DNA from: Amycolatopsis iheyensis | Lineage (GTDB): Bacteria > Actinomycetota > Actinomycetes > Mycobacteriales > Pseudonocardiaceae | Length of the DNA stretch: 64,000 nt | Direction: 5' to 3' | NCBI RefSeq assembly: GCF_024703995.1 | Contig: NZ_JAMXQV010000002.1 | Span: 186,001 to 250,000, forward strand | Part shown: in pieces, positions 17,404 to 26,465 of the stretch | Layout: each line of letters begins with the position of its first letter | Position numbering within the stretch: the stretch's first letter is position 1 | The notes under the pieces: generated by a model | What the model was told of the DNA's origin: nothing | Database searches by the model: none | The model's input: the letters and a program-made list of their open reading frames with translations, nothing else | Translations under genes and position numbers: made by a program

Positions 17404-19436
17404 ACCCCGGGCTCCGCCGCCTCCTGAACCCCCGGCGCGTGGTGGTCGCCGGCGGCGCCGCGGCGGCGGAGGCGGTGGTGGTGCGGTCCCGGGAACTCGG
17501 CTTCGCCGGCGAGATCTGGCCGGTGCACCCGCGGCGGCGCGTCCTCGCCGGGCTGCCGTGCTTCCCGTCGGTGGCGGACCTGCCTGGCGTGCCCGACGCC
17601 GCCTTCCTGTCCGTGCCCGCGAGGTCCACTGTGGATCTGGTGGGCGAGCTGGCCCGCGTGGGCGCCGGCGGTGTGGTCTGCCACGCCTCGGGGTTCGCCG
17701 AAGCCGGCGACGCCACGCTGGAGGCCGAGCTGGCCGCCGCGGCCGGCGACCTCGCGCTGCTCGGCCCGAACTGCCTCGGGTTCGTCAACTACCTCGACGG
17801 CGTCGCGCTCTGGCCCGAGCAGCACGGCGGGCACCGGACCGGACGCGGCGTGGCGGTGCTCAGCCAGAGCGGCAACGTCGCGCACAACCTGTCCATGCAG
17901 CGCCGCGGCCTCCCGCTCGCCTGCCTGGTGACGATCGGGAACGCCGCCGTCACCGGCGTCCCGGAACTCGTCGACACGCTCGCCGCGGACCCGCGCGTCA
18001 CGGCGATCGGGCTGTACCTGGAAGCCGTCGACGACCCGGCCGGGCTGGCCGCGGCGGCCCGGCGGTCACTGGCCGGCGGGGTGCCGGTGGTGGCGGTCAA
18101 GTCGGGGACCTCCGAAGCGGGCGCCCGGGCCACCCTCAGCCACACCAGCGCACTGGCCACCTCCGACGCGCTGTGCTCGGCGTTGTTCGCCCACGCCGGG
18201 ATCGCGCGCGTGCCCGGCCTGCCCGCGCTGGTCGAGACGCTCAAGTTCCTGCACGTCCACGGCCCCCTCGACGGCCCGTCGCTGGTGTCGGCCAGCTGCT
18301 CGGGCGGCGAGGCCGCGCTCGTCGCGGACGCCGCGGAAGAGCGCGGCCTGCGTCTGCCCGGACTGCCGCGGCCGGTCCGCGAGCGGCTGCGGGCCGTCCT
18401 CGGTGACCGCGTCGAGGTGGCCAACCCGCTCGACTACCACACCTACATCTGGGGTGACGCCGCCGCGCAAGAGGAGTGCTTCACGGCGTTGCTCGGCGCC
18501 GGCGCCGACAACCACCTGCTGGTGCTGGACTTCCCGCGTGAAGACCGGTGCCGGACCGGCGCTTTCGACTCCACAGTGGACGCTTTCGTCCGGGCCGCGC
18601 GCACGACGGGCGCGCCGGCGAGCGTCGTGGCCACGCTGCCGGAGAACCTGCCCGAAGAACGGGCACGGCGGCTCCTGGAAGCGGGCATCGCCCCGATGCA
18701 CGGACTCGGCGAGTGCCTCGACGCGATCGCGGCCGCGGCGTGGGCCGGGCAAGCCCGGCTCGCCCGGCCCGGCCCGCTCGCCGTGTCGACGGCGACCGGC
18801 GCGACCGTCCAGGTCGACGAATGGGAGTCCAAACAGGACCTCCGACGAGCGGGAGTGCCGATACCCGAAGCCCTGCTGACCGACCCCCGAGGCGCCGTCG
18901 AGGCAGCCGAAGCACTGGGCTACCCGGTGGTGCTCAAGGCGGTTTCGGCCGAACTGGCCCACAAAACCGAGGCCGGCGCGGTGCGGCTCGACCTTCGCGA
19001 CGCCGAGGCCGTCCGGCTCGCGGCGAAGGAACTCGGGGAAATCTCCCCGCGGCTGTTGGTGGAGCGGATGGTCACCGGCGTCGTCGCCGAACTGATCGTC
19101 GGCGTGCGGGCCGATCCGCGGTTCGGGCTCGCCCTGACGCTCGGCAGCGGCGGCACCCTCGTCGAACTGCTCGCCGACGCCGCGACCGTGCTGCTTCCCG
19201 CCACCCGGGCGGACTTCACCGCGGCGATCCACGGGTTGAGAGCCCGGAAGCTGATCGACGGCCACCGCGGCCGCCCGCCCGGCGACCTCGACGCCCTGCT
19301 CGACGCGGTCGAATCCGTGGCGGCCTACGCCCTTTCCGAGGCGGATCGCCTGGTCGAGCTGGACGTGAACCCGCTGCTCGTGCTCCGCCACGGTATCCGG
19401 GCGGTGGACGCGGTGATCGTCCGTTCCACGGGCTGA
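17400..19436 (+). CDS. ADP-forming acetate/acyl-CoA synthetase family protein
   Basis: This 678-residue single-chain enzyme has an N-terminal CoA-binding Rossmann domain (residues about 10-130, LGPNCLGFVNYLDG), two succinyl-CoA-ligase-like domains with the phosphorylatable His in LSHTSAL (about 245), and a C-terminal ATP-grasp domain (about 470-675, GYPVVLKAVSAELAHKTEAG). This is the order of fused NDP-forming acyl-CoA synthetases, which make acyl-CoA from acid, ATP and CoA via ADP and phosphate. The GTG at 17400 overlaps the dehydrogenase stop. Together the two genes would activate an acid and start its beta-oxidation, under the divergent IclR regulator. Confidence 0.9.
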   Translation: MNPGLRRLLNPRRVVVAGGAAAAEAVVVRSRELGFAGEIWPVHPRRRVLAGLPCFPSVADLPGVPDAAFLSVPARSTVDLVGELARVGAGGVVCHASGFAEAGDATLEAELAAAAGDLALLGPNCLGFVNYLDGVALWPEQHGGHRTGRGVAVLSQSGNVAHNLSMQRRGLPLACLVTIGNAAVTGVPELVDTLAADPRVTAIGLYLEAVDDPAGLAAAARRSLAGGVPVVAVKSGTSEAGARATLSHTSALATSDALCSALFAHAGIARVPGLPALVETLKFLHVHGPLDGPSLVSASCSGGEAALVADAAEERGLRLPGLPRPVRERLRAVLGDRVEVANPLDYHTYIWGDAAAQEECFTALLGAGADNHLLVLDFPREDRCRTGAFDSTVDAFVRAARTTGAPASVVATLPENLPEERARRLLEAGIAPMHGLGECLDAIAAAAWAGQARLARPGPLAVSTATGATVQVDEWESKQDLRRAGVPIPEALLTDPRGAVEAAEALGYPVVLKAVSAELAHKTEAGAVRLDLRDAEAVRLAAKELGEISPRLLVERMVTGVVAELIVGVRADPRFGLALTLGSGGTLVELLADAATVLLPATRADFTAAIHGLRARKLIDGHRGRPPGDLDALLDAVESVAAYALSEADRLVELDVNPLLVLRHGIRAVDAVIVRSTG

Positions 19437-19538
19437 AACACGCCGAGTTCACGGACTGGGCACCGATTGACTTCCCGGGGAACCGGCTCGAAGCTCGGGG
19501 CAGCAAATCCCGAACATCCCCGTCCCCGGGAGAAATCC

Positions 19539-20358
19539 GTGTCGATTTCCACCACGGGCGTGCTGCCGCGCGCCCGGAAACGCGCCGAAGGGCTGCCGCG
19601 CAGGGCGGTGCGGCGGCCCGACCTGCGGCGTTGGATCAGCCCGGTGGTGCTCGTCGCCGCCTGGCAGGTCTTCAGCGCCACCGGCGTGCTGCCACCCGAC
19701 AAGCTCAGCTCGCCCTGGACGGTCGTGCAGGCCGGTGTCGAAGTCGCGCGCAGCGGCGAACTCGGCGACGCCTTCGCGGTGTCGCTCGGCCGCGTCGGCG
19801 CCGGGTTCGCCCTCGGTCTCGTCGCCGGAGTGGTGCTGGGCATCGTCTCCGGGCTGTCCCGCTGGGGCGAGGCACTGGTCGACCCGCCCGTGCAGATGCT
19901 GCGCACGCTGCCGTTCCTCGGCCTGATCCCGCTGTTCATCCTGTGGTTCGGGATCGGCGAGGAAACGAAGATCGTGCTGGTCGCGCTCGGCGTGGCCTTT
20001 CCGCTCTACCTGAATGTCCACTCGGGAATCCGCAGTGCCGACCCGAACCTCGTCGAAGCCTCGCGGGCGCTCGGGTTCAGCCGCGCGGAACGGCTTTGGC
20101 ACGTCGTCCTCCCGGGCGCGCTGCCGCAGGCGCTCGTCGGGCTGCGGCAGTCGCTCGGGCTCGCGTGGCTCGCGTTGATCGTCGGCGAGACGGTCAACGC
20201 CGACGCCGGGGTCGGGTACCTCATCAACAAACGCGCGGGAGTTCCTGCGCACCGACGTCGTGGTCGTCGGTCTCGTTTTGTACGCCCTGCTCGGCCTGGT
20301 CACCGACGCGCTGGTCCGGCTGCTCGAACGGAAGGTGCTGCGGTGGCGAACCCGGTAG
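19539..20358 (+). pseudogene. ssuC: ABC transporter permease for alkanesulfonates, frameshifted
   Basis: The protein is an SsuC/TauC-type permease with about six membrane segments and the EAA loop (EASRALGFSRAERLWHVVLP). The reading frame is normal to LINK (codon 20229-20231). If one base (C 20232) is skipped, the expected C-terminus follows (AREFLRTDVVVVGLVLYALL and on) and ends at TAG 20356. Without the skip, the frame goes through an Arg-rich stretch and runs into the ATPase gene, making a 500-residue permease-ATPase fusion that lacks the last helix. This is either a one-base insertion mutation or a sequencing error. GTG 19539 is preceded by GGGAGA. Confidence 0.8.
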
Positions 20359-21038
20359 CCGAGGTCCGTGACCTCACGAAGCGCTTCGGCGAGCGGACCA
20401 TCCTCAGTGGACTCGAGCTGACCGTCCAACGGGGTGAGTTCGTCGCGCTGCTGGGCCGCAGCGGCTCCGGCAAGTCGACGCTCCTGCGGGTCCTCGCCGG
20501 GCTCGACGACGACGTGGCCGGCCGCACGACCGTGGCCGGCACCGTGTCGGTTGCCTTCCAGCAGCCACGGCTGCTGCCGTGGCGGAGGGTCTGGCGCAAC
20601 GTCGTCCTCGGCCTGCGCCAGGACGGCGTCTCGAAATCCCGCAACCGCGCGCTGGCCGAAAGAGCATTGGGTGAAGTGCAGCTCGCCGGCCACGCCGACG
20701 ACTGGCCGCTCACGCTGTCCGGTGGTGAGGCGCAGCGCGTGTCACTGGCCCGCGCCCTGGTGCGTGAGCCTGACCTGCTGCTCCTCGACGAACCGTTCGG
20801 CGCGCTCGACGCGCTCACCCGGATCGCCATGCACGAGCTGGTGCTGGACCTCTGGCGGCGGCACCGGCCGGGCGTGTTGCTGGTGACCCACGACGTCGAC
20901 GAGGCCCTGCGCCTCGCCGACCGGGTGCTGGTGCTCGACGGCGGCCGGATCGTCGCCGAGCACCGGCCACGGGAGACCGGCGATCTCCGGCACCGGGTGC
21001 TGGCGGACCTGGGGGTGACCGAAGATGCGGTGGCGTAA
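20343..21038 (+). CDS. ssuB: ABC transporter ATP-binding protein for alkanesulfonates
   Basis: This 231-residue ATPase has Walker A (GRSGSGKST, about residue 37), Q-loop (VAFQQPRLLPW), signature (LSGGEAQR), Walker B (LLLLDEPFGALD) and switch His (LVTHDVDEAL), all intact and typical of the SsuB/TauB importers. GTG 20343 follows GGAAGG and overlaps the intended end of the permease. Because of the frameshift upstream, the same frame is also open from the permease, so a fused product is possible in the sequence as given. Confidence 0.88.
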   Translation: MANPVAEVRDLTKRFGERTILSGLELTVQRGEFVALLGRSGSGKSTLLRVLAGLDDDVAGRTTVAGTVSVAFQQPRLLPWRRVWRNVVLGLRQDGVSKSRNRALAERALGEVQLAGHADDWPLTLSGGEAQRVSLARALVREPDLLLLDEPFGALDALTRIAMHELVLDLWRRHRPGVLLVTHDVDEALRLADRVLVLDGGRIVAEHRPRETGDLRHRVLADLGVTEDAVA

Positions 21039-22029
21039 CGGAATCGCGGTCGCGGCGACCGCAGTCGTCCTCGCCGGGTGCGGTTCGGCGGCGTCGTCGG
21101 ACGCGGTGCCGGGCCCGGTGAGCCCGGCGGACCTGGCCAAGGTGACCCTCAAGGTCGGTGACCAGAAGGGCGGCGTGAAGTCGCTGCTCACCGCGGCCGG
21201 CCAGCTGGACGACACGACGTACAAGATCGACTGGGCGACGTTCACCTCGGGCCCGCCGCTGCTCGAAGCGGCGTCGGCCGGGGCGATCGACACCGGCCGG
21301 GTCGGCAACACCCCGCCGATCTTCGCGGCCGCCGCGAAGGCGAAGATCAAGGTGATCAGCGTGTCACGCAGCAACGTCGAGCGCGAGGCCGTCCTCGTCC
21401 CACCCGACTCGACGCTGCCGGACGTCGCCGCGTTGAAGGGCAAGACGATCGGCGTCGCCAAGGGCACTTCGGCGCACGGCCAGCTGCTGAACACGCTGCA
21501 CCGGAACGGACTGTCCACGAAGGACGTCAAGCTGAACTTCCTGCAGCCGTCCGAGGCCTACGCCGCGTTCACCCAGCACACGATCGACGCCTGGGCGATC
21601 TGGGACCCCTACACCGCGCAGGCCCAGCTCGAAGCGCACGCCCGGGTGCTGGCCGACGGCCGGGGCGCGTCCAACGGCCTCGGCTTCCTGACCGCGGGCA
21701 CCGCGGCGCTGGCCGACCCCGGCAAGAACTCGGCGCTGCGCGACTTCGCCGTCCGGGTCGTCAAGGCGCAGAAGTGGGCCGACACGCACCGCGCGGAATG
21801 GGCGGCGGCCTGGGCGAAGGAGACAGGACTCAAGCCCGAGGTGGCGCGGAAGACCGTCGACGCCGGCCGGGACCTGCCGATCGCGCTCGACGACACCGTG
21901 ATCGCCTCCGAGCAGCAGCTCGCGGACGCGTTCACCGACGAGAAGACGCTGCCCGGCAAGGTGGACTTCGCCGCGTTCGCCGACCGGCGGTTCGCGGCAG
22001 ACCTGGATCAGGCGAGGAGCACCGGATGA
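21025..22029 (+). CDS. ssuA: Alkanesulfonate-binding lipoprotein
   Basis: This 334-residue lipoprotein (signal peptide with lipobox VVLAGC, Cys about residue 19) belongs to the SsuA/TauA substrate-binding family: TFTSGPPLLEAASAGAID and the conserved DAWAIWDPYTA segment. It would deliver aliphatic sulfonates to the ABC importer. It overlaps ssuB by 14 nt and ssuD by 4 nt, so the operon order is ssuC-ssuB-ssuA-ssuD. Such operons are usually induced under sulfate starvation; no operator was identified here. Confidence 0.9.
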   Translation: MRWRNGIAVAATAVVLAGCGSAASSDAVPGPVSPADLAKVTLKVGDQKGGVKSLLTAAGQLDDTTYKIDWATFTSGPPLLEAASAGAIDTGRVGNTPPIFAAAAKAKIKVISVSRSNVEREAVLVPPDSTLPDVAALKGKTIGVAKGTSAHGQLLNTLHRNGLSTKDVKLNFLQPSEAYAAFTQHTIDAWAIWDPYTAQAQLEAHARVLADGRGASNGLGFLTAGTAALADPGKNSALRDFAVRVVKAQKWADTHRAEWAAAWAKETGLKPEVARKTVDAGRDLPIALDDTVIASEQQLADAFTDEKTLPGKVDFAAFADRRFAADLDQARSTG

Positions 22030-23129
22030 GCGTCACCCTGCACTGGTTCCTGCCCACCAGCGGCGACGGCCGCACGATCGTGGAACGCTTCCACGCCAAC
22101 CGGTCCCAGGGCCCGTCGGCCCAGCGCCAACCCGATCTGGACTACCTGGCCCAGGTCGCCCGCGCCGCAGAGCGGCAGGGCTTCGAAGGCGTGCTGACGC
22201 CGACCGGCACGTGGTGCGAAGACGCGTGGCTGACCACGGCCGCGCTGATCCGCGAGACGACCCGGCTGAAGTTCCTGGTCGCGTTCCGCCCCGGCGTCAT
22301 CTCGCCGACGCTCGCCGCCCAGATGGCCGGCACGTTCCAGCGCCTGTCGGCGGGCCGGGTGCTGCTCAACATCGTCACCGGCGGCGACGCGGTGGAGCAG
22401 CGGCGCTTCGGCGACTGGCACGAGCACGACGCCCGGTACGCCCGCACGGACGAGTTCCTGACGATCGTGCGCGGGGTCTGGTCCGGGCAGCCGTTCAGCT
22501 TCGAAGGCGAGCACCTGCGCGTCGAGGGCGCGACGACGCTGGCGGCGCCGGCTCCCGTGCCGCCGATCTACTTCGGCGGGTCGTCCCCGGCCGCGCTGCC
22601 GGTCGCGGCGCGGCACGCCGACGTCTACCTGACCTGGGGCGAACCACCCGCGCAGGTCGCCGAGAAGATCGGGAAGGTCCGCGCGCTGGCCGGCGACCGG
22701 CCGATCCGCTTCGGCGTCCGGCTGCACACGATCTCCCGCGACACCTCGGCCGAGGCGTGGGCGGAGGCGCGGAAGCTCCTCGACGCGCTGAGCCCCGAGC
22801 AGGTCGCGAAGGCGCAGGCGCAGCTGGCCGCGAGCGAGTCGGTCGGGCAGCAGCGGATGGTCGCGCTGCACGGCGGGAAGCTCGACGGCGGTGTCCGCGG
22901 GCTGGAGATCCACCCGAACCTGTGGGCCGGCGTCGGTCTGGTCCGCGGCGGCGCGGGCACCGCGCTCGTGGGCAGCCACGAAGAGGTCGCGGACCTGATC
23001 GAGGAGTACCACAGCGTCGGGGTGAGCGAGTTCGTGCTGTCGGGTTACCCGCACCTGGAGGAGGCGTACTGGTTCGGCGACGGCGTCTGGCCCGAACTGG
23101 CGCGACGCGGTCTGCTCAAGGAGTACTAA
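22026..23129 (+). CDS. ssuD: FMNH2-dependent alkanesulfonate monooxygenase
   Basis: This 367-residue luciferase-fold enzyme cleaves the C-S bond of alkanesulfonates, releasing sulfite and an aldehyde, using FMNH2 and O2. It matches SsuD: N-terminal LHWFLPTSGDGRTIVE, the TGTWCEDAW segment with the Cys equivalent to E. coli Cys54, FRPGVISPTLAAQM, and GRVLLNIVTGGD. ATG 22026 overlaps the ssuA stop (ATGA). The flavin reductase SsuE is not in the operon and must be supplied from elsewhere. Its 3' end overlaps the convergent sortase gene by 4 bp. Confidence 0.94.
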   Translation: MSVTLHWFLPTSGDGRTIVERFHANRSQGPSAQRQPDLDYLAQVARAAERQGFEGVLTPTGTWCEDAWLTTAALIRETTRLKFLVAFRPGVISPTLAAQMAGTFQRLSAGRVLLNIVTGGDAVEQRRFGDWHEHDARYARTDEFLTIVRGVWSGQPFSFEGEHLRVEGATTLAAPAPVPPIYFGGSSPAALPVAARHADVYLTWGEPPAQVAEKIGKVRALAGDRPIRFGVRLHTISRDTSAEAWAEARKLLDALSPEQVAKAQAQLAASESVGQQRMVALHGGKLDGGVRGLEIHPNLWAGVGLVRGGAGTALVGSHEEVADLIEEYHSVGVSEFVLSGYPHLEEAYWFGDGVWPELARRGLLKEY

Positions 23130-23725
23130 CCCCAGCGCGTCGAGGCGTAGACGACGATGTTGTCCCGATAGGACCGTTTCGCCGCGTCGAAGCTGCCGCC
23201 GCAGGTGATCAGCCGCAACGCACTGCCCGGCGCGGGCCCGTAGACCGCGTCGGTCGGGAAGGCGTTCTTCGGGTAGCGCTGGACGGTGTCCACGACGAAC
23301 CGGGTCTCCTGGCCGTCGGAGCGCGCGACGAACACTTGGTCCCCGTCGCGCAGGTCGCGCAGCCGGAAGAACGGCGCCGGCCCGGACCGGGAGTCGACGT
23401 GCGCGGCGATCACCGCCGGCCCGGGATCTCCCGGCACCGGGCCGGCGGCGTACCAGCCGACGTCTTCGAACCGCGCGGGCGCCTCCAGCTGATGGTCGCC
23501 GCCGAGGCCAAGCGGGACGAGCGCGGCCGCGTCGACCCCGATGGCGGGGATGCGCAGCCGCACCGGCCGGACGTCGGCCCGCGCGGGTAGCGGCCGCGGC
23601 CCGGTCGCCGTCGGGGTCACGGGAGCGGACGGGGACGGAGTGACCGGTGGGGGCGCGGCCGGGGCCGCCGAGCAGCCCGCGGCCAGCACCGCCACGACGA
23701 GCAGCGCGCCGAGGTCAGCGCGCAC
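23126..23725 (-). CDS. Class F-like sortase with lipobox
   Basis: This 199-residue protein has the sortase catalytic triad: His in VIAAHVDSRSG (about residue 108), Cys in LRLITCGGSFD (about 175) and Arg in KRSYRDNIVVY (about 188). Sortases are extracellular membrane-bound transpeptidases that attach surface proteins. The N-terminus has a lipobox-like LAAGC (Cys at 18), so the enzyme may be lipid-anchored rather than held by an uncleaved helix. It overlaps the DUF4397 gene by 11 nt and so is co-translated with it. No canonical LPxTG substrate is encoded nearby. Confidence 0.85.
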   Translation of the reverse strand: MRADLGALLVVAVLAAGCSAAPAAPPPVTPSPSAPVTPTATGPRPLPARADVRPVRLRIPAIGVDAAALVPLGLGGDHQLEAPARFEDVGWYAAGPVPGDPGPAVIAAHVDSRSGPAPFFRLRDLRDGDQVFVARSDGQETRFVVDTVQRYPKNAFPTDAVYGPAPGSALRLITCGGSFDAAKRSYRDNIVVYASTRWG

Positions 23726-24554
23726 GAGCCGCCCGGCGTCCCACCAGCACCGCGGCCAGCAGCAGCCCGGCCGCGGCGAAGGCCGGCCACAGCGGCGGAC
23801 CGGACGAGGGCGCCGTGCCGCCGCCCCCGGTCTCCACGCCGAGCTTCGGCGGTTCGGGCAGCGACGCGCCGTCGGAGATCGGGTTCACCTTGAGCGCCCC
23901 GGCGTTCTCGGTCACCAGCAACGTCGTCGACGTCCCGGCCTTGACGTCGACGTCCGCGGTCGACTGCACCGTGCCGCCGGTCAGCTGCAGCGGCCAGCGG
24001 CCCTCCGGGACGTCCACATAGGACGATGTCTGGCCGTAGGCGGCGTCCTTGGCGATGGTGACGCCAGTGGGGCCCGAGACGCTGACCGGCGTGATCGCCG
24101 CCGAGCCTTCGACCACCCGGACCCGGCCCTTGCCCGCGCCGGGCGCGGTGAGGTCGTCGGTGACCAGGTCGCCCTTGAGCGTGCCGTCCGGGCCGTTCGC
24201 GAAGACCAGCAGCGAGTAGGCGCTGCGCTCGGCGACCTCGATGGTGGCCGACAGCGCGGGCGGCGTGCTGGCCGCGGCGTCCGCGGGCCGCATCGACAGC
24301 GTGTACTTGCCGGGGTCGAGCGAGGAGTACGGGGTGACCGCGCCGTAGCCGGCCTTGCGGATGACGACCTTTTCGGCCTGGCCGAACGGCGCGAAGTAGA
24401 TGTCCACCGGGGGCACCTTCGGGGACAGGTGGCCGACCCGGATCCAGCCGACACCCGGGCCGGGGGCGGTCGCCGCCTCGGCCGTCATCGGCGTGAGGGC
24501 GACGAGCAGGAGGGCTGCGGCAATCAGCCCGCCGGGTCTGAGCAGGGTACGCAT
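23715..24554 (-). CDS. DUF4397-domain surface protein with C-terminal anchor
   Basis: This 279-residue protein has a signal peptide (AALLLVALTPMTAEA), a DUF4397 beta-rich domain (WIRVGHLSPKVPPVDIYFAP, about residues 36-55, with PYSSLDPGKYTLSMRP) covering most of the chain, and a C-terminal sorting-signal-like end: GVETGGGG, a Pro/Ser linker, a membrane helix and RRAARAR. It has no LPxTG; LGVETG may be a variant recognition site for the adjacent sortase. It lies between the polytopic membrane protein and the sortase in one operon. Function unknown; a cell-envelope structural role is inferred. Confidence 0.8.
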   Translation of the reverse strand: MRTLLRPGGLIAAALLLVALTPMTAEAATAPGPGVGWIRVGHLSPKVPPVDIYFAPFGQAEKVVIRKAGYGAVTPYSSLDPGKYTLSMRPADAAASTPPALSATIEVAERSAYSLLVFANGPDGTLKGDLVTDDLTAPGAGKGRVRVVEGSAAITPVSVSGPTGVTIAKDAAYGQTSSYVDVPEGRWPLQLTGGTVQSTADVDVKAGTSTTLLVTENAGALKVNPISDGASLPEPPKLGVETGGGGTAPSSGPPLWPAFAAAGLLLAAVLVGRRAARAR

Positions 24555-24573
24555 CGGCAGATCCTTTCGCCGG

Positions 24574-26370
24574 TCAGGGGGAGGAGAACGGGACGAGCAG
24601 TCCCGGGGGAGCGAACAGCGGATAGGTGACGAGCACGCCGCCGCCGGTCCGGGTGACCGACGCCGGGCGGAACAGGTCGCGCTGGCCGGTGTAGAACGCG
24701 GCCACGCCGTCTTCGCCGCCGGTCAGCAGCACCTGGCGGCGCGGCTGCCCGGCGCTTTCCTCACCGGGGACCGCGGGGAAGGCCGCGACCCGGACCGGCT
24801 GGAACGCGGCGAGGGCGGCGATCGTCGCGATCAGCCGCGGGTCGACGTGCCCCGCGCGGAGCACGGCGGCGGCGTCCGGGGCGAAGGCGATCCGGGTCGA
24901 CGCCGCCAGTGCCGCGCCCGCGTGGGCCCGCGCCGAGGACTCGGACGGCGCGGTCGGGTCGGTCGGCGGCAGGCCGAGGCGGGAGACGGTCACGTCGCCG
25001 AAGATCGCGGTCGGCCCGGAGCCGTCGAAAGCGGCGTCGATGGCCGGGTAGCGCGTGCGCAGATCCGCCGCGTCACCGGCGAAGACAGCCCATTCGGCGG
25101 GCGGGCACTCGGCCGCGCAGGCCGCGGGCGCGACGAGCATGCCGGTCGGCCAGCCGGCCTTGGCGAGCTCGGCCCAAGCCGCGTCGTCGACCAGGACGCG
25201 CGCGCCGGAAGCGTTGGCCCGCAACCATTCTTGCGCGCCGGCGAGCGGCCCGGCCCGGTCGGTCGACGGCCGCAGGGCGGGGTAGCCGTACACCCAGCCG
25301 GCGGCCACGATCGCGACCAGGACCAGCGCCGCCACGGTGATCCCGCCGCGGCGGCGCGGGTTCCCGCGGTGGGCCGGCGCGCGGTGCCGGGTCACCGCCT
25401 GGACGACGCCGGCCAGCAGCAGCGGTGTCAGCGGCAGCAGGAGGGCGAGCACGGCGGTGTCCGGCACGCCCGGGACCAGCAGGGCGCCCACGAGCAGCAG
25501 CCCGGTCACCGCGAACGGACGCAACGACGCCACGGCCAGCGCGGCCACCAGCGCGACCGTCGAGAGCACGGCCCACGCCGGGTCGAGCGCGACCCAGTCG
25601 GCGACCGACGGCCGGCCGGGGTCGGCGAGGTGCGGCCGCAGGGCGTCGGCCGCGGGGCCGAAGGCGATGCCGAGCCCGAGGTTGAGCAGCACCGCCACCA
25701 GCGCCGCCCGGACCGGCGAGCGCCGGACCAGCAGCCAGCCCGCCGCGGGCAGGAACACCAGCGCCAGCGGGGAGGTGAGCGCCGCCGCCAGCAGGCAGAG
25801 CGCGGCCAGGACGTCGTGCCGGATCCGCGCGCCGGGCCGGGTGAGGAGCACCAGCGCGCCGAGCGCCCAAACCACCGCCAGGTGCTCCACGACGACCAGC
25901 CGCTGCAGGCCGAGCGCCAGCGGCGACGCCGCGAGCAGCAGCGCCGCGGCCGCCGACGCCCACCGCGTCAGGCCGGTCCGGCGCGCCAGGAACCACAGCA
26001 GGACCACACCGATCACGCTCGCGACGATCATCGTTTCGCGGACCGCGGCCAGCGCGGTCGCCGAGCGGCCGAACGCGTCGGTGACCATGGTGTAGGCCGA
26101 CAGCTGCCACCAGCCGAACGGGCTGACCCCAGCGCCGCCGGCGTCGGTGAACGGGGTGAGGTGACCGAGTGCGTAGGCGTGGGCGACGTTCGCGGCCTCC
26201 GCGGGCAGCGCCGGGGCGGGCGCGGCGAGGTAGAGCACGCGCAGCCCGCCGGCCAGTGCCAGCAGCGCGAGCACGATGTCGAGGGCCAGCAGCCGGTGCC
26301 CGGCTGCCGGTCCGGGGAGCGTCGCGGGGGACTGACCCGGGACGGTCGTCCCCCGGCTGTGCTGGGCCAT
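24574..26370 (-). CDS. Polytopic membrane protein, glycosyltransferase-like (GT-C type)
   Basis: This 598-residue protein has about ten or more membrane helices in its first 380 residues and a C-terminal extracytoplasmic domain of about 210 residues. The overall pattern resembles GT-C mannosyl/arabinosyl-transferase-like proteins, but I see no decisive catalytic motif, so the enzymatic call is weak. ATG 26370 is preceded by TACGAT at the leaderless -10 distance. It heads an operon with the DUF4397 protein and sortase, so it may modify or help display that surface protein. Confidence 0.65.
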   Translation of the reverse strand: MAQHSRGTTVPGQSPATLPGPAAGHRLLALDIVLALLALAGGLRVLYLAAPAPALPAEAANVAHAYALGHLTPFTDAGGAGVSPFGWWQLSAYTMVTDAFGRSATALAAVRETMIVASVIGVVLLWFLARRTGLTRWASAAAALLLAASPLALGLQRLVVVEHLAVVWALGALVLLTRPGARIRHDVLAALCLLAAALTSPLALVFLPAAGWLLVRRSPVRAALVAVLLNLGLGIAFGPAADALRPHLADPGRPSVADWVALDPAWAVLSTVALVAALAVASLRPFAVTGLLLVGALLVPGVPDTAVLALLLPLTPLLLAGVVQAVTRHRAPAHRGNPRRRGGITVAALVLVAIVAAGWVYGYPALRPSTDRAGPLAGAQEWLRANASGARVLVDDAAWAELAKAGWPTGMLVAPAACAAECPPAEWAVFAGDAADLRTRYPAIDAAFDGSGPTAIFGDVTVSRLGLPPTDPTAPSESSARAHAGAALAASTRIAFAPDAAAVLRAGHVDPRLIATIAALAAFQPVRVAAFPAVPGEESAGQPRRQVLLTGGEDGVAAFYTGQRDLFRPASVTRTGGGVLVTYPLFAPPGLLVPFSSP

Positions 26371-26465
26371 TGGACGGATCGTAGCGGCTTCCGATCACCG
26401 GTCCAGCTCGGGACGATTACGTCAGCCAGACGGCCTAGACACGGGGAAAGCCTTGTCCCGCAAGA

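Noticed and set aside
19437..19538. SAM- or sulfur-type riboswitch before the ssu operon
   Set aside because: No conserved core or stable multi-helix fold could be recognised in this 100-bp gap.
26420..26465. Terminator hairpin CGGG/CCCG after the IclR gene
   Set aside because: The stem is only about 4 bp and not distinguishable from chance in this base composition.
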